From Drosophila miranda (Eukaryota > Arthropoda > Insecta > Diptera > Drosophilidae): a stretch of DNA of 64,000 bases. The notes beneath the pieces were generated by a model. The model had not been told where the DNA came from, made no database searches, and saw only the letters and a list, made by a program, of their open reading frames with translations. Below, piece by piece: positions 54,621-64,000 of this stretch (position 1 is the stretch's first letter; each line of letters opens with the position of its first letter). Location: contig NW_022881603.1 in NCBI RefSeq assembly GCF_003369915.1, forward strand, positions 36,789,124 through 36,853,123. Reading direction: 5' to 3'. The position numbers and the translations under genes are program-made.

Positions 54621-55708
54621 CGAGGGGGAACGTTGTGAGTTGCTGCGGACACCGCAACTCTACAGTTATACCCGATACTAAGTCAGTATGGCTCTCCTCC
54701 GGCAGACGCCGCTAATATTAAACGACACGACAAAGAGTGCGTGCGAGAGAGACAGAAAATCAGTCTGAGCGTGACGTCGGGCGCTGCGTAGCCACTGCAA
54801 ATTGATTTGTTCCTATTGGCTATAAAAATGATCTGATCTGATCCAGATTCAGCAATCTGATAGATATGGTCATTATCTATGATTCTGCGTTTTTAGTTTT
54901 CTCGAATGTGCAATATTGTGGATGCAACAGATTTTCGTCCTTTGTGTGGGCGGAAGGGGGTGGGGCGAAATTTTGAGATACACGTTTTATAGTAAGATCT
55001 AACAGGAGTGCGGATACCAAATTTGGTTACTCTAGCCTTAACAGTCTCTGAGATTTTTGAATATCCCCAGATTTTCGTCCTTTGCGGGGGCGGAAGGGGG
55101 TATGGCGAAATTTTGAAACAAACTCGTCTCGGTCCGATATATGAGGAGTGTGGATACCAAATTTGGTTGCTCTAGCTTTTGTAGTCTCTGAGATCTAGGC
55201 GCTAATGTTTTACTCTAAGCAAAGCCGCCTATGCTACGTGTGTGTTAGAGAGAGACAGGGCGGGAAAAAAATGAAATTGTTTTCTTGATGCTGGCTATAA
55301 TAATAATACGATCCAATTCAGATATGGTCATTCTCTACAATTCTACGTTTTTGGTTTTCTCATATCTTTAAAATTGTGGATGCCACAGATTTTCGTCCTT
55401 TGTGGGGCGGAAGTGGGCGAGGCGAAGTTTTGAAATATTTTTGTAGCAGTGACATATCACAGAAGTCTGGGTCCAAAACATCGTTGCTCTAGCTCTTATA
55501 GTCTTTGAGCACTAGGCGCTGAAAGGGACGGACAGACGGACGGACGGACAGACGGACAGACAGACAGGGCCCAATCGACTCGGCTATTGATGCTGATCAA
55601 GAATATATATACTTTATGGGGTCGGAAACGATTCCTTCTGGACGTTACACACATCCACTTTTACCACAAATCTAATATACCCCAATACTCATTTTGAGTA
55701 TCGGGTAT
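54621..55708 (+). mobile_element. DINE-1 joining mars copy 4 to the LINE 3' end
   Basis: A full-length element with the same two-sided junction as 35505-36608: left edge after the mars AATAAA trailer, right edge at AAACTATATTTTATGAG of the LINE. A short deletion lies near 55320 (CAATTCAGATATGG). Confidence 0.92.
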
Positions 55709-56767
55709 AAAAACTATATTTTATGAGATTCTGAACAAGTACAGAAAGGACGACTGGAACATTCTATCAACAGATGCCTCAGTTACAGAAAGTACATGTG
55801 GCATAGGAATAGTAGAATGGCCTAGTGGAAATATCCACAAGTACAAAATAGAAAACAGATTATCCTCAGTAGGTGCCGAACTCGTAGGCCTTAAAAAAGC
55901 CTGCGAACTATGTCTTAAATATAATTACAAAAAGGCTTTGATTTTAAGTAATGGATTAGGAGCTATTAATTTAATTAAAAATAAGAATACAGACTCGTAC
56001 CTAGTGAATGATTTTCACAACATAATTAACCAATCAGACATTCAGAAACTTGACATTCTATGGGTCCCTGGTCACAAGGGTGTGGCCATCAACGAAAAGA
56101 CTGACGTAGCAGCAAAGGCTGCTACAAGTGAGGGGTTTACAATAAATATAAAATACAGCTACAAGGAGGCTCAAAGAGAAATTAGGAACTTTTTAGTATA
56201 CAAATGGAATGAGGACTACAGGACGAAGTGTAGGACGAAGGGATCCAGCCTCATAGACATATTTCCAGACATACCCAGTAAACCCTGGCATTTTTCTCTT
56301 AAATGGAATGCTAAAAGCATCAAGACCATTAACAGACTTATGACGGGACACACATACGACAAAGTCTTCCTACACAGAATCAAAGCAATTGACTCAAATA
56401 TCTGCGAAACGTGCAATGTAACTGAATATGCCGAACACCTGATCTTCGATTGCCAAAGATTTGCCGGGCTCAGAAGGAAATTCAAAATCTTTAAATATTA
56501 TAACAATTTACATCAATTATTAATAAAAAAAAGAGCCGCTACATCTCAGAGAGCTGGCAATCTTCATCAAAACTGCTTACTTAAACTTTTGACCCCTTTT
56601 TTCTTCATCATGTTATAAAGTAATTACAGTTTATTTTCTAAAACAGTTAAGTAATTTTCCTCTTTTTTTTTATATACCGACCTGTCAAACTCGCCAAACT
56701 ACATCATCATCAATGTGGCTACAGTGCTACGATCAAAATACCGATCATCCTTGAGATGATTTAAAAC

Positions 56768-56800
<33 letters not shown>
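55709..56800 (+). mobile_element. LINE 3' fragment with RNase H (block 5)
   Basis: It carries the RNase H coding end (STDASVTESTCGIGIVEW, ILSNGLGAIN, WVPGHKGVAINEKTD), the finger CETCNVTEYAEHLIFDC, the 3' UTR and poly(A) (about 56769-56800). The catalytic LSDG aspartate present in other copies reads LSNG here (AGTAATGG at about 55947), a missense change of an RNase H active-site residue. It is open from 55938 to 56618, with a one-base shift at the end. Confidence 0.9.
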
Positions 56801-56803
<3 letters not shown>

Positions 56804-58038
56804 CTTTCGGTTGAATACTAGCTAGCAACGACTATCAGCACTGAACACATATTTTTAACCGATAATCTAATCAATTTTATATAAAAGTGGCTAATTTTAA
56901 GTACCATCTTTATTGGCATTGTTTATAAAATAAGGTTTCAATAAAATATGTCAACAATTTCCACTAAGTTTATTTCTTTACATGGTAACTACCCATTTGC
57001 TACATATTAAAATCATTTTTATAAAGGGGTATATGTGTACTTTTCAAAATTGTTGGCCCGTTCTTTTCCATATAAGCCCCATGGAAGCGCCAGTGTGAAA
57101 AACCCCCGTTATGCATATTTTTACATTCCTTTTTTTTATATTTTTGAAAACATTGAGATTTTGATGGCAAGTGATCAAGATTTCGATGATTTCCCGCATT
57201 AATAATCGATGTGGCTCTAAATTGCATTTTTACACGACTTCTACATTGGGGCATTGGCCAATGTGAGTGCATAACCTTAATATACTGGAAAATACTATGG
57301 AAAGTATTTTTATGTTTTGCAAGGTGTGTGAACCAGATATTGTGGCAAGAAAATTAGTGTACTAAGTGACTTGGCGATAAAATATACGGTCTGAAATATG
57401 CCACATATACCCACTTAAGACCCCTCTATTTAAACAGTCATTGTAGATACCTCCTATCCCTTCTTTTACTCACAAAAAAAACCCACTATATCCACGATTT
57501 TCACTATTTTCGGTGCAATATTGAAATACCCCTTTGGCATACAATGGGCTAATCGTTCTGTGATTTGATATTATTAGCTTGCTAGGACTTTATAGCTGAA
57601 CATGAAGTTTATCCGATTGATAGATTATTTTTCTAAAATAGTAGCCAACTTTGCTAGTCATTCTTATTGGATTTGTTTAGAATTTTCACGAGTTTTCAAA
57701 GTGAAAATTTTGAAAAATATACCGCTAAAAATTATTGTGTAAAAAAAGCACTACCTTTAAAAAAACTGCATACAAAATACCAGATTAAATTGTTAAACAA
57801 ATTCCAAGTCCCCAATCTATCAAAAACAGTTTCCTTGCCAGGTAAAAAAGAGGTAAATATTATTATTATTAGTATTATTTTCCGCGGTCTAACTCGAGTT
57901 GTTGTCCAGTTTAAATAAAGGGGCTTAAGTGGGCTAAGTTCGTTTTTTCATCGGTATGGCACGCTGAAAAGGCGCCATTCTTAAGAAGCGTCCCTCCATT
58001 TTTTTTAAACTATTAAATAATTACTGCTCGACGTCATA
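56801..58038 (+). other. flank V, mars upstream region (copy 5)
   Basis: Repeat of flank V following the poly(A) tail, with the same CATCGGTATGGCACGCTG segment before mars. No gene is seen. Confidence 0.75.
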
Positions 58039-60584
58039 ATGCAGCGCCACAGGGAATTATATAAACAGCAATCACTTGCTTTCAGCCCACGCAATTTCAA
58101 TGAGCAGAACCGGGAACTCCAGAATGCGGCGCGTGCAAAACAGCGCGAGGATCGTTTTCAAAGCAACCGCATTATTAGTGTTAGTCCAACTCCCGTCAAG
58201 CGTGCGGCACCTATACCGCCCTCAGAGGAGGCGCAGCCACGCCTTACCTATGTCGCTCCTCCTAATGAGAATCGAAAACCAGAGCTGCCTCAGCAGCAGA
58301 GGAACCCCACCCGGGACCTTTACATAAAGCGCTTCGTGGATTGGAAGGCTGCCAGGAAGGAACAAACAAAGAATGAGCAAATTTCTAGTCGTGGTCAACA
58401 GATGTTCACATATAAAACCGAAACACTTAAACCTGCGACAAACCCCCAGAAAGAGCAGGAGAACGCTCCGGCATTTGTGCCGCCAAAAAGCCTTTGGCAA
58501 CCCAATTGCGTACTCATGGTCATCCATCCAGATTGCGCGCTCAGCCTGCGGCAACCATGGCAAAGCTGCAACATGCAACGTCGCGTCCTCAACCGGTCAC
58601 TGTGAAGACCCAAACATCAAACATGAAACATCAAACATCAGCAAGGAATGTCCAGCCAGCCACAGTGAAGCCTGCACCTTCACGTGCATTGCCCTTGAAG
58701 CCTAAAGCAGGCCCAAAGCCCAAGGCAGCAGATTTGGTCGTTGGACCTTCTGCAAATGGGGTTGTTCATTTGCCAAATGTGAGGACGCAACCATTCGAAA
58801 AGCCGGCCGTGAGTAAGCCCACCTTAAAAATACCAGCAGTGAAACCAAAGCCCATTCAAGGAGGCGGCGGAGGGGGAGCTGCGGGAAAATTTAAGTCGAC
58901 CGCAGTAGCAAAAGGGCCGGCAATAAAAAACAAGCTTGCCAGCCAATTGTCGACCAGAATGAAGGCCAAGAGCAACGTCAGCAAGTACGTAGGTCTTCAA
59001 AAGAATTTTCGAAATCGGCCGGAGCTGATGAGAGAGTTGCTTGAGGCTGGGACCACTGAACTCCCACTGCCTCCCAATACGCCGCTGGAAGAGAAGATAA
59101 GTTTCCCTGCTCTGGCCACATTCACGCAGTGCAAGACGATCAATTGCAGTCAAGAAATGATAGAAGCCTTGGGTGAGATTTCAAATCTGAGTCCAGTGGG
59201 TCCAATGAGCAGCCACTGAGATTCGAAAGCGAAGCGGAAATTTGACTTTTCTAGGTACTCTTTGATAAAAACGGCAGCTGAAGAGAGTTTGATCTTGGAT
59301 CCATATCTGGCTAAGGGTAAGTACAACAGGAATAAAATGGAGTAAAATGTAATATTATTGGTTTCCAGATCCAGATGATAAAGAACAAGAAAATTCTACT
59401 CTGAAGGCAGCTGCGGAGCAAACCCCTCCTCGCAGGATTTCCGATGAGAAGCCCAACTACTTAAGTCCATATGTGAGCGTCTCGCGCGGTAAAGTCAACT
59501 CTCGCTGTGATCGTGAGAAGCGAAACAGCATGTATTTGCCCGGTGAGGAGTATCCTGTTGCCAATCGGCGGGCCCTCGAGTCGGTGCTCTACTTTCGCAT
59601 ACAGCTGGAGAATGAGATTCGACGACTGCGAGATATCTGCAGCGAGTGGGAAGCCTATAGCAAGGAGAATGAGGCGCATCTGGTTGAGACGGGCGGCATA
59701 GATATGATCAATGTGGCCATTGGACAGACAAATTTGCTCTCTACCAAGAAATTGATGCAGTTCAGCGGTCTGATTGACCGTTGCGAGGCGGGAGCTACGG
59801 GCAAGAACCATCGACCCTACGATGGCAGCGAGGAGACGAAACCCGTCCAGGCAGAGGATCTGGAAGGGTGGTGGGACATGCTGCGACTCCAGAGTGAGAA
59901 TGTTGACAAGCGGTTTGATAACTTGAAGCGATGGAAACAGAACAATTGGCAGGACCCCGATGCAGTTGAGGAATCGAAAATACCAGCCAAGCCTGTGGCC
60001 AAACCAAAGTCTAAGCTGGGCAAAAATTTAAACGCTAAGCCCAAGGTCAAGGCCAGCAGTAACTTGATGCAATTACTCCGCAAGGCCCATGCTGAAATGA
60101 AAAAGGCTAAGGCGGATGTGGTATCAGCGGACGATGCCCCGCAAACTCCATCTCGCAGCAGCACTCAGAGTGTGATCGTAGTACGCGACCGTCGGTCCTT
60201 CTCTCCTGCTCGCACCGTCCTGCGCATGTCTGTAGGCGAGAGCCGTTCTTCCAATGGTGACAACACTCTGCTCAAGTCTGCTATATTGGCCGCAGCCGAA
60301 CAAAACGCTCTTAATCATACCCCCCTCCCAATAAGGGACGCCAGTCGATTCTGAAAAAACCAGGGACCAGCAAGCGTGAAAGTCGTGGAGTTATTTTCAG
60401 TACAAAGAAAAATGTACGGCACTTCAAATTCACTTACGAAGAAGTCACTATTAGCGATGATGAGCCCTTTGGCGGCGATAAGCTAGAGGATTGCGAGGAG
60501 GACATGTCGATCGAAGCTTCAGGGGAAACAGGACCAGGGCTGGATCAGGGCCCAGCAGAAAATGAGCCGCAATCCGCGTCTTAG
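58039..60584 (+). pseudogene. mars: mars copy 5, disrupted
   Basis: Exon 1 begins normally (MQRHRELYKQQSL) but loses 65 bp near 58490 (CCAAAAAG joined to CCTTTGGC), shifting the frame. The true frame resumes at 58494 and meets a CGA-to-TGA nonsense at 59217-59219. The intron is retained. Exon 2 is open from 59473 through the GKAP domain until one C is lost from the C run near 60322, ending the frame at 60354. The C-terminal end also differs (GGGGAAACAGGACCAGGG near 60532). As in the other copies, the GKAP region escapes disruption. Confidence 0.92.
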
Positions 60585-60732
60585 GCCATCCACCGAGTTT
60601 ATGTAGTTTATCTATCATTTATTATTTATATGTATAGTATTATTTAATTCTGAAAATTGTTTCAATTTCAAAGCCTTGTTTTATATTTTTTTTTAAATTA
60701 AGTACATCAATCAATCAAATAAAGGAAAAAAA

Positions 60733-61826
60733 CGAGGGGGAACGTTGTGAGTTGCTGCGGACACCGCAACTCTACAGTTATACCCGATACTAAGTCAGTA
60801 TGGCTCTCCTCCGGCAGACGCCGCTAATATTAAACGACACGACAAAGAGTGCGTGCGAGAGAGACAGAAAATCAGTCTGAGCGTGACGTCGGGCGCTGCG
60901 TAGCCACTGCAAATTGATTTGTTCCTATTGGCTATAAAAATGATCTGATCTGATCCAGATTCAGCAATCTGATAGATATGGTCATTATCTATGATTCTGC
61001 GTTTTTAGTTTTCTCGAATGTGCAATATTGTGGATGCAACAGATTTTCGTCCTTTGTGTGGGCGGAAGGGGGTGGGGTGAAATTTTGAGATACACGTTTT
61101 ATAGTAAGATCTAACAGGAGTGCGGATACCAAATTTGGTTACTCTAGCCTTAATAGTCTCTGAGATTTTTGAATATCCCCAGATTTTCGTCCTTTGCGGG
61201 GGCGGAAGGGGGTGTGGCGAAATTTTGAAACAAACTCGTCGCGGTCCGATATATTAGGAGTGTGGATACTGGTTGAATTTGGTTGGTCTAGCTTTTGTAG
61301 TCTCTGAGATCTAGGCGCTAATGTTTTACTCTAAGCAAAGCCGCCTATGCTACGTGTGTGTTAGAGAGAGACAGGGCGAGAAAAATGAAATTGTTTTCTT
61401 GATGCTGGCTATAATAATAATACGATCCAATTCAGATTCCGCAATCTTAAAAATATGGTCATTCTCTACAACTCTACGTTTTTGGTTTTCTCATATCTTT
61501 AAAATTGTGGATGCCACAAACTTTCGTCTTTTGTGGGGGCGGAAGTTGGCGGGGCGAAGTTTTGAAATATTTTTGTAGCAGTGACATATCACAGAAGTCT
61601 GGATCCAAAACATCCTTGCTCTAGCTCTTATAGTCTTTGAGCAGGACGGACAGACGGACAGACGGACGGACGGACAGACAGACAGGGCTCAATCGACTCG
61701 GCTATTGATGCTGATCAAGAATATATATACTTTATGGGGACGGAAACGATTCCTTATGGACGTTACACACATCCACTTTTACCACAAATCTAATATACCC
61801 CAATACTCATTTTGAGTATCGGGTAT
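60733..61826 (+). mobile_element. DINE-1 joining mars copy 5 to the drk leader
   Basis: Full length from CGAGGGGGAACG, after the mars trailer, to GAGTATCGGGTATT, where the drk leader repeat starts. It gives the same junction as 42623. Confidence 0.92.
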
Positions 61827-62047
61827 TGTTGTTGCTCCGTGCGTAATGAATAACGCGTAGTTTTGTGTTTTTCGCCTTTTAGTTAGTCACTTGCTCTGTT
61901 TTTTTGTGTTGTTTTATCAGCCTTGAATGCACCACAATCACACACGCGCACAGCATACATACATATGTATGAGGGTTTCTTTCGTATTTTCCAGCTCTGT
62001 TGAGATTAAAATAGTGCTCTTATTACTTTGATTTCCATTTTATTATA
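61827..62047 (-). other. duplicated drk 5' leader (copy 3)
   Basis: GTTGTTGCTCCGTGCGTAAT onwards matches 14270-14487 throughout, with no drk codons. It is followed by TA and the Tc1 element as at the original site. Confidence 0.88.
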
Positions 62048-63535
62048 CAGTCAAGGAAAAAAGTCAACATACAGCACCGATTTTTCAATATTTCGGGTTT
62101 TCGCAATGAAAATTAAAAAAGTTGGTATGCCATTATTTAGGACACTTAAAGTTATTATTATTTCAGAAAAAAAACTTAAACAAAAATTATTAATATTTGG
62201 TTGGTCCACCATTGGTATCTATTACAGCCTGTAGTCGTCGGGGCATCGATGCCACCAAATTTTCGGTTGTTGTGGGCGGAACTTCGGCCCAAGCTCGAAT
62301 GAGGGCGGTTTTGAGGCTTTCCCCACTGCTGATGTTATACTTCCGTACCAATCTTTCTAAAATGTCCCAAAGATGTTAGATTGGGTTAAGGTCTGGAGAT
62401 TGGGGTGGTGAACGAAGCTGTCTTGGGGCATAATACAGCAACCAATCACGCACAACATGTGCGGTGTGCTTTGGATCGTTGTCCTGTTGGAAGATCCAAC
62501 TGCTTCCCAGGCTCAATGTATCCACCGATGTTTCCAAATTTTCTTCCAATATCTTCTTATACTGGAAGCGATCCATATTCCCTTCCACAAACACCAAATT
62601 ACCTACTCCAGGCGACGCCATAGCGCCCCAAACCATTACACTACCACCTCCATGTTTGACGGTGGGTATTATGTTTATAGGGTCAAGAGCGGTGTTTGCC
62701 TTTCTCCAAACTCTGGAACGGCCATCCCTTCCGAAAATGTTGTATTTACTTTCATCTGTAAATAAAACGCTTTTCCAAAAGTTTGGATCCTTATTTAAGT
62801 GCGCTTTGGCGAATTCCAGGCGCAAAATCCGATTCTTTTCTGAAATCAATGGTTTCTTTCGTGGAACTCGGCTCTTGAAACCATCCTGTGCAAAAAATTG
62901 GCAATTGTTTTTGGGTGCACAATGACTCCTGAACACTTTTCGATGTGTTCCGCCAATTTTGGAGCACATCGGTGGATACATTGAGCCTGGGAAGCAGTTG
63001 GATCTTCCAACAGGACAACGATCCAAAGCACACCGCACATGTTGTGCGTGATTGGTTGCTGTATTATGCCCAGACCTTAACCCAATCCCAATCTTTGGGA
63101 CATTTTAGAATGATTGGTACGGAAGTATAACATCAGCAGTCGGGAAAGCCTCAAAACCGCCCTCATTCGAGCTTGGGCCGAAGTTCCGCCCACAACAACC
63201 GAAAATTTGGTGGCATCGATGCCCCGACGACTACAGGCTGTAATAGATGCCAATGGTGGACCAACCAAATATTAAAAGTATAAAAAGTATTAATATTAAG
63301 ATGACTTTGAGACTATAATACAAAAGCATGAGGCTGTATGTACACTTTTTTCCGTGAACATTTTATGTTTTTTCGTTGTAACTTTAGTATACATCATTTT
63401 TGTTTAAGTTTTTTTTCTGAAATAATAATAACTTTAAGTGTCCTAAATAATGGCATACCAACTTTTTTAATTTTCATTGCGAAAACCCGAAATATTACAA
63501 AATCGGTGCTGTATGTTGACTTTTTTCCTTGACTG
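62048..63535. mobile_element. palindromic Tc1-type element, orientation B (centre inverted)
   Basis: The same outer ends, TA flanks and inverted arms as 14488-16126, but the unique centre (62531-62967) is in the opposite orientation. The junction words CCACCGATG|TTTCC and GGAGCA|CATCGG are exactly those predicted by flipping the centre between the arms. The left arm lacks about 120 bp near 62190, and the right arm lacks about 30 bp near 63072. Confidence 0.9.
62376..63038 (-). pseudogene. Tc1-type transposase, truncated at the catalytic Glu
   Basis: The minus-strand frame runs through FTDESKYNIFGRDG, KHGGGSVMVWGAMA and QQDNDPKHTAH to SPDLNPI. It then stops because the GAA codon of the DD34E glutamate (NPIE) has become TAA (62376-62378). 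Both aspartates are present. The upstream part is arm sequence read through the palindrome, not the true DNA-binding N-terminus. Confidence 0.88.
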
Positions 63536-64000
63536 TATAAACAATAACTCATATATTTGATTGCGCGTTGTGTGTAGTTCTCCTCTCCTCTCCTTTCTTT
63601 AATATTCTTGGGCGAGAAAAGCGATTAAAAATACACCGACAACCGACAAGGCAGGCAGAGCGAGAATTGACAGGCGGCGGCGGCAGCGGCGAACCGACAC
63701 CGACAGAGAGGGGAGTGTGTGCGTGCGTGAGCGAGCAAGCGCAGCGTTGCCAGCAGCATTTATTTAGCTAACTTAACCGATGACATCGTAAATTCACGGA
63801 AAAGCAGGTAGGACAAAAGCAATTAAGCATTGACCTTCCATGGGGCAGAATCGGGGTAAACCTTGGCGTTTCAAACCGATTGAATGTATGTGGTTTTAAC
63901 AGGAATTTAATTTTACAAAGTAGGGCGTGTGTTCTTGCTGCTGGCAATGCTCTTGCCGTGACGTTGTTTGTTTTAGTTTTTTTACCCCAATAAACACACG
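63536..64000. other. flank U (copy 4, runs out of the window)
   Basis: Matches 16127 onwards: ACAATAACTCATATATTTGA, the GGCGGCGGCAGCGG patch and the CACACG repeat. It implies that another LINE/V/mars module may follow beyond 64000. Confidence 0.8.

Noticed and set aside
33266..60584. mars copies as retrogenes
   Set aside because: The 52-bp intron with GTAAGT/CAG is present in copies 2-5 and upstream non-transcribed sequence is duplicated too, so these are DNA-level duplications.

Overview
The window is Drosophila DNA, most likely from the obscura group. It carries drk (the Grb2 adaptor), the first exon of a choline/ethanolamine phosphotransferase gene (probably bbc), and five broken copies of mars (the HURP/DLGAP5-type spindle protein). 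Drosophila-type DINE-1 elements with GTCY-type microsatellites sit throughout. To my knowledge these host genes belong to Muller element C. One normal, intact gene next to a tandemly amplified, transposon-filled, decaying gene array is what is expected of a degenerating neo-Y such as that of D. miranda, or of pericentromeric heterochromatin. The species assignment is inference.

Layout. 1-1256: 3' end of a copia-type retrotransposon. 1697-1917: bbc exon 1 (minus). 1918-7061: intergenic sequence and probable drk 3' UTR with old diverged repeats and one DINE-1. 7062-14257: drk on the minus strand, five intact coding exons; its 6.2-kb first intron holds a DINE-1 and a decayed DNA transposon with tnp2-like and DUF4806-like coding remnants. 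From 14270 to the right end lies a complex tandem array. Its full module is [drk 5' flank - palindromic Tc1 element - flank U - I/LOA-type LINE - flank V - mars - DINE-1 - LINE 3' end - V - mars - DINE-1]. One near-complete module runs 42624-61826 (about 19.2 kb), a more rearranged one precedes it (14270-42623), and a third begins at 61827 and leaves the window.

History readable from the sequence. Block 1 (16867-16880) keeps the empty target site of the LINE, while later blocks carry the LINE flanked by duplications of that same site, so the locus duplicated before or while the LINE was inserting. DINE-1 sequences lie exactly at the module junctions (mars 3' UTR to LINE 3' end, and mars to drk 5' flank), which points to DINE-1-mediated ectopic recombination. 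The mars copies keep their 52-bp intron, so they arose by DNA duplication and not retroposition. Each copy has different frameshifts, nonsense changes or deletions, mostly in exon 1, while the GKAP-domain part of exon 2 stays open in all four copies that have it. No mobile element in the window looks autonomous. I find no rRNA, tRNA or CRISPR array.
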